This document shows positions 34,998-43,112 of a stretch of 64,000 nucleotides of DNA, piece after piece. The translations under genes and the position numbers were made by a program. The notes under the pieces are model-generated. The model saw only the letters and a list, made by a program, of their open reading frames with translations. It was not told the DNA's origin and did no database searches. The DNA lies in assembly GCF_021405525.1 (NCBI RefSeq), contig NZ_JAGQAG010000003.1:1-64000 (forward strand). Direction: 5' to 3'. The stretch is from Ruegeria pomeroyi. Lineage in GTDB: Bacteria > Pseudomonadota > Alphaproteobacteria > Rhodobacterales > Rhodobacteraceae. Every line of letters starts with the position of its first letter. The first letter of the stretch is position 1.

Positions 34998-35602
34998 GAT
35001 GTCCGCCGCGCCTCCTGAATGGAGACGACGTCAGAGGCCGCCATGCCGGGCCGGTTTGCCTCGACCGCCTTCAGCGGCTCGACCGGCGTCAATCCGGCCA
35101 GACAGTCGCGCGCAAGTTGCTGGTATTCCGCGGTGCCGCGCGTTTTCCACGCGATTTCTTTCTCGCTGACCTCGCGGATCACCTTTGCCGGCGATCCCAC
35201 CACCATCGAACGCGGCGGAATCACGGTTTCGCCACGCACAAACGCCTGCGCGCCGACAATCGATTCCGCCCCAAGCTCTACACCATCCATAATGACGGAA
35301 TTCATTCCGACCAGAGCGTTCCGGCCCACTGTGCAACCGTGCAGGATCGCGCCATGGCCGATGTGGCCGTCGCTTTCCACCACGGCGTCGCGGCCGGGAA
35401 AGGAATGGATGATGCAATTGTCCTGAACATTGGCTCCATCCCCGATCACGATCCTGCCGAAATCGCCCCGCAAGCTTGCTCCGGGGCCGATGTAGCATCC
35501 ATGACCCAAGATGACATTTCCGATCAGAACGGCCTGGGGGTGGACATATGTATCCTCGGGCACGACGGGTATAAAACCCTTGAACTCATAACAGTATGCC
35601 AT
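34991..35602 (-). CDS. paaY: PaaY-type gamma-carbonic-anhydrase-like hexapeptide protein
   Basis: A 203-residue left-handed beta-helix protein. [38 protein letters not shown] and [19 protein letters not shown] match PaaY/CaiE. PaaY is a hexapeptide-repeat thioesterase with carbonic-anhydrase-like zinc site that removes stalled CoA esters in phenylacetate catabolism. The histidines of HSFPG and IGHGAILHG are the likely metal ligands. ATG 35602 has AGGTGG 6 bases upstream. It is divergent from the thiolase gene, with two operator-like sites between them. Confidence 0.83.
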   Translation of the reverse strand: MAYCYEFKGFIPVVPEDTYVHPQAVLIGNVILGHGCYIGPGASLRGDFGRIVIGDGANVQDNCIIHSFPGRDAVVESDGHIGHGAILHGCTVGRNALVGMNSVIMDGVELGAESIVGAQAFVRGETVIPPRSMVVGSPAKVIREVSEKEIAWKTRGTAEYQQLARDCLAGLTPVEPLKAVEANRPGMAASDVVSIQEARRTSS

Positions 35603-35703
35603 TCCGACCACCTTTCGTAAGCTGAGTGCTAAACGCTTGTCAGCGGTTGCGCCGGGACCAGAATCCCTCAATTGTGCCGCCGATCAGGGCGTGTGGCCCG
35701 AAA

Positions 35704-35719
35704 ACAAACACAAGTTAGA
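35704..35719. promoter_or_regulatory. Degenerate operator ACAAACA-CA-AGTTAGA (site 4)
   Basis: The right half keeps GTTAGA and is followed by AAATAGCGCAAGC, like the flank of site 3, but three arm positions differ from the palindrome. It lies 100 bases before the paaY start and 80 bases before site 5. Weak on its own; supported by the conserved flank. Confidence 0.45.
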
Positions 35720-35785
35720 AAATAGCGCAAGCTCCCTACGTCACAGCTTGGCGATATTGACACTTCCCAAGGTTGGGATTTAAAA

Positions 35786-35801
35786 TCTAACAAATGGTAG
35801 A
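35786..35801. promoter_or_regulatory. Operator palindrome TCTAACA-AA-TGGTAGA (site 5)
   Basis: One mismatch from sites 1 and 2, 54 bases before the thiolase ATG, followed by AAATAGG as in the other sites. It probably controls the thiolase-SDR transcript. Confidence 0.65.
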
Positions 35802-35855
35802 AAATAGGCTGGCGGACCGATTAGGGTGGCCTGACCGAACTTGGGAGAGAGAGAA

Positions 35856-37040
35856 ATGACAGACAAAGCCTATGTTGCAGGCGTTGGGATGGTCCCGTTC
35901 CAGAAGCCGGGAAAATCCGAAAGCTACGATGTGATGGCGACCGCTGCGACCCGGTCCGCTCTGGCAGACGCGGGGTTGGATTATGATAAAGTCCAACAGG
36001 CCTATGTTGGCTATGTCTATGGCGACAGCACCTGCGGTCAGCGCGCCCTGTACCATGTCGGAATGACAGGCATCCCGGTTCTGAATGTGAACAACAACTG
36101 CTCGACCGGATCGTCCGCCCTGTTCCTGGCCAGGCAGGCAGTTGAAAGCGGCGCGGTCGAATGTGCTCTGGCACTTGGGTTCGAACAGATGCAGCCCGGC
36201 GCAATCGGTGCGATGTTCCATGACCGGGTCAGCCCGTTTGCGGCATTCGACAGTGAAACCGACGATCTGGTTGGCCGTTCCGAAATCCCGCTGGCACTGC
36301 GGTACTTTGGCGGTGCGGGCAAGGCGCATATGGACGAGTTCGGCACACCCGTCGAGACCTTCGCCAAGATCCGCGCCAAGGCCAGCCGACATGCTGCGAA
36401 GAATCCGGTTGCCCTGTTCCGGCAGGAGGTGACGGCGGAAGATGTCATGGCCGCCCAGGTCGTCTGGCCCGGCGTCATGACCAAGCTCATGGCCTGTCCG
36501 CCAACCTGTGGCGCGGCGGCGGCGATCATTTGTTCCAAGGAATTCGCCGACAAGCACGGATTGGACAGTTCCGTTCGGATCGCGGCGCAGGCCATGACAA
36601 CAGACGGACCGGAAACTTTCGAAGCCCATGACATGCGCGAAGTGGTCGGCTTTTCGATGGCCAAGCGCGCCGCCGATCAGGTTTACGAGGACGCGGGCAT
36701 CGGGCCCGAGGACGTGGATGTGGTCGAACTGCACGACTGTTTCGCCCACAACGAGCTTATCACCTATGAGGCGCTTGGCCTTTGCGGTCGCGGCGAAGCG
36801 GCGAAATTCGTTGATGATGGCGACAACACCTACGGCGGAAAATACGTGACCAACCCGTCGGGCGGTCTTTTGTCCAAAGGCCATCCGCTTGGGGCGACCG
36901 GCCTAGCGCAATGTACCGAGCTCGTTCAGCAGCTTCGCGGCCAGGCAGATGCGCGCCAGGTTGATGGCGCACGTCTGGCGCTTCAGCACAATCTGGGCCT
37001 CGGCGGGGCCTGCGTCACCACGCTTTATGAAAAAGCCTGA
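35856..37040 (+). CDS. SCP-x type thiolase / acetyl-CoA acetyltransferase-like
   Basis: A 394-residue thiolase of the sterol-carrier-protein-X/lipid-transfer group. NVNNNCSTGSSALFLARQAV holds the acyl-accepting Cys near residue 85, ELHDCFAHNELITYEALGLC replaces the usual second motif, GGLLSKGHPLGATGLAQ contains the active-site His, and NLGLGGACVTTLY closes the chain. It would cleave branched or ring-derived 3-oxoacyl-CoA thiolytically. ATG 35856 follows GGGAGAGAG; a TTG at 35841 would leave the ribosome-binding site inside the gene. It precedes an HSD17B4-like SDR, the pair found together in sterol and branched-chain oxidation. Confidence 0.85.
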   Translation: MTDKAYVAGVGMVPFQKPGKSESYDVMATAATRSALADAGLDYDKVQQAYVGYVYGDSTCGQRALYHVGMTGIPVLNVNNNCSTGSSALFLARQAVESGAVECALALGFEQMQPGAIGAMFHDRVSPFAAFDSETDDLVGRSEIPLALRYFGGAGKAHMDEFGTPVETFAKIRAKASRHAAKNPVALFRQEVTAEDVMAAQVVWPGVMTKLMACPPTCGAAAAIICSKEFADKHGLDSSVRIAAQAMTTDGPETFEAHDMREVVGFSMAKRAADQVYEDAGIGPEDVDVVELHDCFAHNELITYEALGLCGRGEAAKFVDDGDNTYGGKYVTNPSGGLLSKGHPLGATGLAQCTELVQQLRGQADARQVDGARLALQHNLGLGGACVTTLYEKA

Positions 37041-37064
37041 TAGCGCCTTTCGGGAGGAATCAAT

Positions 37065-37895
37065 ATGACTGGAAAACTCGACGGGCGCGTGGCGCTGGTC
37101 TCGGGCTCGGGCCGGGGCATTGGCCGCGAAATCGCTCTCAAACTGGCCTCGGAAGGGGCCCGGCTGGTGATCAACGATCTGGATGCGGATCCGGCCAATG
37201 AAACCGCCGAGGCGGTGCGCGCAATGGGAGCTGAGGCCGTGGTCTGTGCCGGCAGCGTCACCGAAGACGGTTTTGCCGAACGGTTCATCAAGACCGGCGT
37301 GGACAGCTTTGGCGGGTTAGACATCATCGTGAACAACGCAGGCTACACTTGGGATAGCGTCGTTCAGAAGATGTCCGACGAACAGTGGCAGGCGATCATC
37401 GACGTCCACCTGACGGCACCTTTCAAGATCCTGCGCGCTGCCCAGCCGGTGATCAGCGCCAAGGCCAAGGAAGAGGCCGCCGCCGGGCAAGAGGTGTTCC
37501 GCAAGGTGGTCAACATCTCGTCCATCGCAGGGACCGGCGGCAATGCTGGCCAGATCAACTATTCCGCCGCAAAGGCCGGTATCCTAGGGGTCACCCGGAC
37601 GATGGCCAAGGAATGGGGCCGCTATAAGGTCAACGTCAACGCCGTCGCCTTCGGCCCGATTCGCACCCGCTTGACCGAAGGCAGCGCGGATGGCGACAGC
37701 ACGATCAAGGTCGAAGAAAAAGAGATCAAGGTCGGCGTGAATCCCGATCTCCTGTCCCAGATGGAGCGCATGATCCCGCTGGGCCGGGTCGGCACTCCGG
37801 AAGAAGCTGCCGGTGCCGTCTATCTGTTCTGTGCGCCGGAATCGAACTTCATTTCAGGCCAGCACGTCATCTGCGGTGGCGGTTTCGTGATCTAA
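37065..37895 (+). CDS. Short-chain dehydrogenase (3-hydroxyacyl-CoA dehydrogenase type)
   Basis: A 276-residue SDR: SGSGRGIGREIA for NAD, NNAGYTWDSVVQKMSDEQW, NISSIAGTGG and the catalytic YSAAK, then FGPIRTRLTEG. It has the length and HSD17B4-like spacing of 3-hydroxyacyl-CoA dehydrogenases and sits 24 bases after the thiolase gene. The two would carry out the last oxidation and thiolysis of one beta-oxidation turn. GGGAGGA lies 6 bases before the ATG. Confidence 0.84.
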   Translation: MTGKLDGRVALVSGSGRGIGREIALKLASEGARLVINDLDADPANETAEAVRAMGAEAVVCAGSVTEDGFAERFIKTGVDSFGGLDIIVNNAGYTWDSVVQKMSDEQWQAIIDVHLTAPFKILRAAQPVISAKAKEEAAAGQEVFRKVVNISSIAGTGGNAGQINYSAAKAGILGVTRTMAKEWGRYKVNVNAVAFGPIRTRLTEGSADGDSTIKVEEKEIKVGVNPDLLSQMERMIPLGRVGTPEEAAGAVYLFCAPESNFISGQHVICGGGFVI

Positions 37896-37900
37896 GGCAT

Positions 37901-37931
37901 TTGCCCGGACCCGATGACGGGGTCCGGGCAA
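37901..37931 (+). terminator. Terminator hairpin after thiolase-SDR operon
   Basis: A perfect 12-base stem TTGCCCGGACCC/GGGTCCGGGCAA with a seven-base loop starts 5 bases after the SDR stop. There is no long U-run, but position and stability point to transcript end. Confidence 0.7.
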
Positions 37932-38033
37932 GCACATTAATGTCTGGGCGGCCTCTTGGCGGTCGCCAATGCGGAATTTTCCGCAAACTCTAGTCCGGCA
38001 CGATCACGACGATTTACTCATTTGCGTTATTAA

Positions 38034-38053
38034 CCTAACAGGCGTTAGTTAGG
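38034..38053. promoter_or_regulatory. Operator-like repeat CCTAACA-GG-CGTTAGT(TAGG) (site 6)
   Basis: The core CTAACA-GG-CGTTAG has one arm mismatch from CTAACA-NN-TGTTAG. It is also nested in CCTAAC...GTTAGG (38034-38039 and 38048-38053). It lies about 23 bases before the ATG of the stand-alone TetR gene and so is a natural autoregulatory site. The GC-richer core differs from sites 1-5 and may belong to this TetR specifically. Confidence 0.6.
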
Positions 38054-38075
38054 CGTTGGGGCGATACGAAAGTAT

Positions 38076-38705
38076 ATGGCACAAAACACGGCAATCAAAA
38101 TCAACGAGACATCGCGCAGCGCGGTTGGACGGGATGGGGTGCTGGACATTGCCGCGCGGCTTTTCCGCGAACAAGGCTACGGGTCCGTTTCGCTCCGAAA
38201 AATTGCCGAGGCCGCCGGGATCAAGGCGGGTAGCATATATTATCATTTCGGTTCCAAGGACGAGATCGTCGCGGCCGTTCTTGATGCAGGGATTCGAGTC
38301 GTTCACGAGAGCATGAGAGACGCCGTCACCGACCTGCGGGCCGATGCCGACGGCGAAACGGTACTGCGCGCCGCGATCCGGGCGCATCTGCGCGCGCTTA
38401 TTGATGTGAGCGATTATACATCGGCGAATGTGCGTATTTTCGGGCAGGTGCCGCAATCCGTCCGGGATGCCAACTTGCCCACGCGCAGGGCCTATGAGGC
38501 AGAGTGGGACAGTCTTCTGTCCCAGCTTAAGAAAGATGGCACGCTGAAGCAAGACGTCGATATCCGTCGCCTGCGCCTGATGCTGATCGGTACATTGAAC
38601 GCCACGCTCGATTGGTTCGACCCGGACCGCGGTAGCGCCGATGCGTTGTCACGCACCTATGCCGATGTGTTCCTCAACGGGATACTCCAAAGACAGGATA
38701 CCTGA
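38076..38705 (+). CDS. TetR family regulator, first gene of liu-like operon
   Basis: A 209-residue TetR protein. The HTH reads SLRKIAEAAGIKAGSIYYHF, and the ligand domain carries YTSANVRIFGQVPQSVRD and NATLDWFDPDRG. These same motifs recur in each half of the tandem regulator at 22174-23574, so the three units share ancestry and perhaps an operator. It is followed 4 bases after its stop by the carboxyltransferase gene, so it is cotranscribed with its presumed targets. Likely an acyl-CoA-responsive repressor. The ribosome-binding site is weak. Confidence 0.87.
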   Translation: MAQNTAIKINETSRSAVGRDGVLDIAARLFREQGYGSVSLRKIAEAAGIKAGSIYYHFGSKDEIVAAVLDAGIRVVHESMRDAVTDLRADADGETVLRAAIRAHLRALIDVSDYTSANVRIFGQVPQSVRDANLPTRRAYEAEWDSLLSQLKKDGTLKQDVDIRRLRLMLIGTLNATLDWFDPDRGSADALSRTYADVFLNGILQRQDT

Positions 38706-38709
38706 CTTC

Positions 38710-40308
38710 ATGGCACGTCTTGAAACAGCGGTGCTGACCGCATCAGAGACCTACACCCGCAACCACGCCGCACAAAGCGAGCGCGTCGAAACGCTGCGTG
38801 CGCGGATCGCCGAAGCAACGGCTGGCGGCCGCCCCGATATGGTCGCGCGGCATCGCAAGCGCGGCAAGCTGTTGGTCCGCGAACGGATCGACCTGCTGGT
38901 GGATCCGGGCACTGCGTTTCTTGAGCTGTCGTCGCTTGCCGCCTACGGTCAATACGGGGGCGAGGTGCCCGGTGCGGGGATCGTGACCGGTATCGGGATC
39001 GTCCACGGGCTGCCCTGCGTTGTGATCGCCAACGATGCGACAGTGAAGGGTGGGTCTTTCTATCACGAAACCGTGCAGAAACACATCCGCGCCCAGGAAA
39101 TCGCAGCCGAGAACCGGCTGCCCTGCCTCTATCTGGTGGATTGCGGCGGTGCCTATCTGCCAGAGCAGGACCGGGTTTTCCCCGATGCCCGCCATTTCGG
39201 CAATTCCTTTTATCGTCAAACCAACATGTCCGCGAGCGGCCTGCCGCAGATCTCGGCGGTCTTTGGAGGCTGCACGGCCGGTGGGGCCTATATCCCGGCC
39301 CTGTCGGACGAAGTCATCATGGTACGCGGCAACGCACGCATCCATCTGGGCGGCCCCTCGATCGTCAAGGTGGCGATCAACGAAGAGGTTGATGGAGAAA
39401 CATTGGGGGGGGCCGAGATGCATTCGCGCGTCTCCGGTGTGTCTGACCATCTGGCCGAGGACGAGTATCATGCGCTTGCTCTGATGCGCGACATCGTATC
39501 CGAACTGGGCCTGTCGCGCCCGATGGGTCCCGATGCAACCTGCGCGCCGCCGGCGCGCAACCCAGAGGAACTGCTTGGCGTCATCAGCGCCGATCGCAAA
39601 CAGCCCTATGACATGCGCGAGGTTCTGCTGCGCATGATCGACGCCGGCGAATTCCGCGAATTCAAGCCCGGATGGGGTGAGACGCTGGTCTGCGGCACCG
39701 CGCGGATTCACGGCTATCGAGTGGGCATTCTCGCAAATAATGGGGCGCTTGTGTCCGACAGTTCGCTCAAGGGCGCGCAATTCGTGTCGATGTGCGATCA
39801 ACGCAACATCCCGCTTTTGTTCCTCCACAACATCTCGGGCTTCATGGTCGGCACCGAAGCCGAGCGCGGCGGCATTGCCAAAGACAGCGCCAAGCTGGTC
39901 TATGCCATGTCGGTTGCCAAGGTGCCGCGCCTGTCGGTCCTCTTGGGCGGCTCATACGGGGCAGGCAACTACGGCATGTGCGGACGTGGTTTCGCCCCGA
40001 ATTTTCTCTTTGCCTGGCCCACGGCGGAACTGGCCACCATGTCTGCCGACATCGCCACAAATGTGATGCTGGAACTGCGCCGCCAGAAAGGGGGCGACCC
40101 GGGCAAGATGGAGGCCGACATGAAGCTGATCGAGGAGCAGGTTCGGGCCCAGTACGGTGAACAGTCCGATCCCTATTATGCCACCTCGCGGCTTTGGGAT
40201 GACGGGCTGATCGAACCCGCGCAAACCCGCGATATCCTTGGCCTGTGTCTGGCCATCGTGACATCGGTGCCCGAAGCCGGTCGCCATACGCCTGTATTCA
40301 GAATGTGA
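38710..40308 (+). CDS. Acyl-CoA carboxylase beta subunit (carboxyltransferase), system 3 (LiuB-like)
   Basis: A 532-residue carboxyltransferase. VDCGGAYLPEQDRVFPD, FGGCTAGGAYIPALSDE and GGSYGAGNYGMCGRGF are the acyl-binding and oxyanion segments. The order here (CT, methylglutaconyl-CoA-hydratase-like crotonase, alpha subunit) is that of liuB-liuC-liuD in leucine degradation, so methylcrotonyl-CoA is the first guess for its substrate. ATG 38710 (MARLETAVL) gives the family N-terminus; an upstream ATG at 38641 lies inside the TetR gene. Confidence 0.87.
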   Translation: MARLETAVLTASETYTRNHAAQSERVETLRARIAEATAGGRPDMVARHRKRGKLLVRERIDLLVDPGTAFLELSSLAAYGQYGGEVPGAGIVTGIGIVHGLPCVVIANDATVKGGSFYHETVQKHIRAQEIAAENRLPCLYLVDCGGAYLPEQDRVFPDARHFGNSFYRQTNMSASGLPQISAVFGGCTAGGAYIPALSDEVIMVRGNARIHLGGPSIVKVAINEEVDGETLGGAEMHSRVSGVSDHLAEDEYHALALMRDIVSELGLSRPMGPDATCAPPARNPEELLGVISADRKQPYDMREVLLRMIDAGEFREFKPGWGETLVCGTARIHGYRVGILANNGALVSDSSLKGAQFVSMCDQRNIPLLFLHNISGFMVGTEAERGGIAKDSAKLVYAMSVAKVPRLSVLLGGSYGAGNYGMCGRGFAPNFLFAWPTAELATMSADIATNVMLELRRQKGGDPGKMEADMKLIEEQVRAQYGEQSDPYYATSRLWDDGLIEPAQTRDILGLCLAIVTSVPEAGRHTPVFRM

Positions 40309-40317
40309 GGCTTCAAG

Positions 40318-41112
40318 TTGACCAATACCTACAACACGATCCTTATCGAAACCGATGCGCGTGGCGTCGCCACGCTGACGCTCAACCGCCCCGACAAACA
40401 CAATGCGCTGAATGGCGAATTGATCGCAGAGCTATACGATGCCGCCGAAAAGCTGGCTGCAGATGACGATGTGCGTATTGTGGTCCTGACCGGCGCGGGC
40501 AAGAGCTTCTGCGCGGGCGGCGATTTCAACTGGTTCGCCTCTAATGTCGAGAAAACCCGTAGTGAAAGGGTCGCACAAAGCGCCACGCTGGCGCGGCTGT
40601 TGCGCCGTCTTGACACGCTGCCCAAACCCTTGATCGGGAGGATCAACGGCCCGGCTTACGGTGGCGGTGTCGGCATGATCTCCGTCTGCGACTACACCAT
40701 CGGCGCCGAAGGCGCGCGCTTCGGTCTGACCGAGGTAAAACTGGGCCTTCTGCCCGCGAATATATCGCCTTATGTGGTGGCCCGCATCGGCAAGGTGCAT
40801 TCGCGTGAAACCATGCTGTCGGGGGCGTTGTTCGACACGGCCCGCGCCGAGCGGATCGGTCTGTTGACCGAGGTTGTCGCGCCGGGCGACCTGGACGCCA
40901 CGGTGAACCGGGTGGTGCATGATCACCTTCAGGCCGCGCCGGGTGCCGTGGCCGATACCAAGGCGCTGATCGCCTATGTCGCGTCCCACGATCTGGAGAC
41001 CAACATGATCTACACCGCCGACCGGCTGGCCGATGCGTGGGAGACTGAGGAAGGTATCGAAGGCATCAACAGTTTCATCAACAAGGGCGTTCCGTCATGG
41101 CGGGTGAAATGA
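40318..41112 (+). CDS. Methylglutaconyl-CoA hydratase-like crotonase (LiuC-like)
   Basis: A 264-residue crotonase. KSFCAGGDFNWFAS is the oxyanion loop; GPAYGGGVGMISVCD has Gly at the Glu144 site and ARFGLTEVKLGLLPANIS keeps the other Glu, the pattern of AUH/LiuC. It adds water to 3-methylglutaconyl-CoA or an isoprenoid homologue. The start is a TTG (40318) with TGAGG 7 bases upstream; there is no ATG that would keep the conserved N-terminus. Its stop overlaps the next ATG as ATGA. Confidence 0.84.
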   Translation: MTNTYNTILIETDARGVATLTLNRPDKHNALNGELIAELYDAAEKLAADDDVRIVVLTGAGKSFCAGGDFNWFASNVEKTRSERVAQSATLARLLRRLDTLPKPLIGRINGPAYGGGVGMISVCDYTIGAEGARFGLTEVKLGLLPANISPYVVARIGKVHSRETMLSGALFDTARAERIGLLTEVVAPGDLDATVNRVVHDHLQAAPGAVADTKALIAYVASHDLETNMIYTADRLADAWETEEGIEGINSFINKGVPSWRVK

Positions 41113-43112
41113 GCTTCACCCGCGTTCTGATCGCCAACCGGGGCGAGATTGCCCGGCGCATCCAGCGCGGGTGCCGCAAACTGGGGCTGGAAAACGTAGC
41201 GGTGTTTTCGGACGCGGACCGCGACGCGCCCTTCGTGGCCGAGGCCGATCATGCCGTCTGCATCGGTGGGGCCGCCCCGTCGGACAGTTATTTGAACGTC
41301 GAGGCCATCCTTGAGGCCGCGCGGGCGACGGGCGCGTGTGCGGTGCACCCGGGCTATGGTTTTCTGTCTGAGAATGCCGGTTTCGCGGCGGCGGTCGAGG
41401 CGGCGGGCCTTGTGTTCATCGGGCCGGAACCCGACGCTATCGCGCGGATGGGCTCCAAGATCGAGGCCAAGGCTGCCGCCGAAGCCGCAGGCGTGCCCGT
41501 CCTGCCCGGCTATCGAGGCGAGGATCAGTCCGACGCGCGCCTGCTGCAAGAGGCCGAGGCGCTAGGCACCCCCTTTCTGGTCAAGGCCAGCGCCGGCGGC
41601 GGCGGACGCGGGATGCGGCTGGTCTCCGATCCGGGCGACGCACCCGAAGCGATTGCATCTGCCCGGGCCGAAGCGCAGAGCGCCTTCGACGATCCGGCGG
41701 TGTTCCTCGAACGCTATGCACCCCGTGCCCGCCACGTCGAAGTGCAGGTTCTGGGCGACACTCACGGCACCGTGCTGCATCTGGGCGACCGCGATTGTTC
41801 GCTGCAACGCAACCACCAAAAGCTGATCGAAGAAGCCCCCGCCGCCGATCTTCCCGAGGCTGTGCGCGACCGCATGCGTGCGGCAGCGGTGCGGTTGGCG
41901 CAGGCGATCGGCTATCGCTCCGCCGGGACGGTGGAATACCTCTATGACCCCGGGCGCGGTGAATACTACTTTCTGGAAATGAATACCCGGTTGCAGGTGG
42001 AACACCCCGTGACCGAGGCGATCACCGGCATCGATCTGGTCGAATGGCAGTTGCGCATCGCGCGGGGCGAGCCGCTGGCGCTGACGCAAGGCGATGTGCA
42101 GTTTGACGGGCACGCCATTGAAATCCGCATCGCCGCCGAAAACCCGGCCGAGAATTTCCGCCCCGAAACGGGCGAGATCAGCCTTTGGGCTCCGCCCGCC
42201 GGCGTGCGGCTCGATACCGGGGTCGAGGCAGGCTCGGTCGTCAGCCACCATTACGATTCGATGATTGCCAAGCTGATCGTCCACGCGCCGGATCGGGCCG
42301 GTGCGATCCGCCGGGCGGTTGTCGCAATGGATGCCTTTGCAGTCGGTGGCGTCGGTCTGAACCTGGCCTATCAGCGCGCGTTGCTGACACACCCGGATTT
42401 TGAGGCGTTCCGGCACCATACCTCAGGCCTGCCCGAGATGTTTCCAGGCGGCTGGACTGAACCGTCCGCTGATCCCCGGGACATGGCCCTTGCCGCGATG
42501 GCGCTGCATCTGCATCTCGCCCCGGCGGGCGCGTCGCCCTGGGAAAGCCTGGGGTCATGGCGGCTCACGGCCCCTGCGGGGTGGCCCGGTGCAGCATCCT
42601 ATTGGGAGACGACCAAAGACGACCCGATCCGCGTAAACGGCTCCGGGTCGGTGTTGACAGCCGTACAACTGGACGGCCAGACCATCGCGGTCGAGAGTGC
42701 CGCCTTAACAGGATGCCGTCTGAGCGGACGCATCGACGGGGTTCCGTTTTCGCGCACCGCCTATGTCTCGCGCGCGCCGGGTCACTGGCGGGTGCACCTG
42801 CAAACCCCTGCCGGAATGACCGCGACAGACCTGCGCACGCTGGAAGACCAGCATCTGCAACGTGCCACCGGCGGGTCTGGCGTCGCTGACCTGTTGTCCG
42901 CACCCATGCCCGGCGCCGTTGCCGAGGTGCGTGTCGCACGCGGCGACCGCGTTAAAGCCGGTGACACGCTTGTGGTGCTTGAGGCCATGAAGCTGTTGCA
43001 AAGCCTGCCCGCGCCGGTCGCGGGCGTAGTGACGGAAATCTATTGTGCACCGGGCGACACGGTTGCCGGGCACGCCCCACTTATCAAACTCGATCCAGAG
43101 GAAAACACATGA
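41109..43112 (+). CDS. Acyl-CoA carboxylase alpha subunit (biotin carboxylase + carrier), system 3 (LiuD-like)
   Basis: A 667-residue alpha subunit: RVLIANRGEIARRIQRG, KASAGGGGRGMRLV and EMNTRLQVEHPVTEAI for the carboxylase, and APMPGAVAEVRVARGDRVK then VLEAMKLLQ for the biotinyl domain. EAMKLLQ is an MCC-type variation of the AMKM consensus. ATG 41109 (MSFTRVLIA) overlaps the crotonase stop; ATG 41097 is a less likely alternative. It pairs with the carboxyltransferase at 38710-40308. Confidence 0.88.
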   Translation: MSFTRVLIANRGEIARRIQRGCRKLGLENVAVFSDADRDAPFVAEADHAVCIGGAAPSDSYLNVEAILEAARATGACAVHPGYGFLSENAGFAAAVEAAGLVFIGPEPDAIARMGSKIEAKAAAEAAGVPVLPGYRGEDQSDARLLQEAEALGTPFLVKASAGGGGRGMRLVSDPGDAPEAIASARAEAQSAFDDPAVFLERYAPRARHVEVQVLGDTHGTVLHLGDRDCSLQRNHQKLIEEAPAADLPEAVRDRMRAAAVRLAQAIGYRSAGTVEYLYDPGRGEYYFLEMNTRLQVEHPVTEAITGIDLVEWQLRIARGEPLALTQGDVQFDGHAIEIRIAAENPAENFRPETGEISLWAPPAGVRLDTGVEAGSVVSHHYDSMIAKLIVHAPDRAGAIRRAVVAMDAFAVGGVGLNLAYQRALLTHPDFEAFRHHTSGLPEMFPGGWTEPSADPRDMALAAMALHLHLAPAGASPWESLGSWRLTAPAGWPGAASYWETTKDDPIRVNGSGSVLTAVQLDGQTIAVESAALTGCRLSGRIDGVPFSRTAYVSRAPGHWRVHLQTPAGMTATDLRTLEDQHLQRATGGSGVADLLSAPMPGAVAEVRVARGDRVKAGDTLVVLEAMKLLQSLPAPVAGVVTEIYCAPGDTVAGHAPLIKLDPEENT

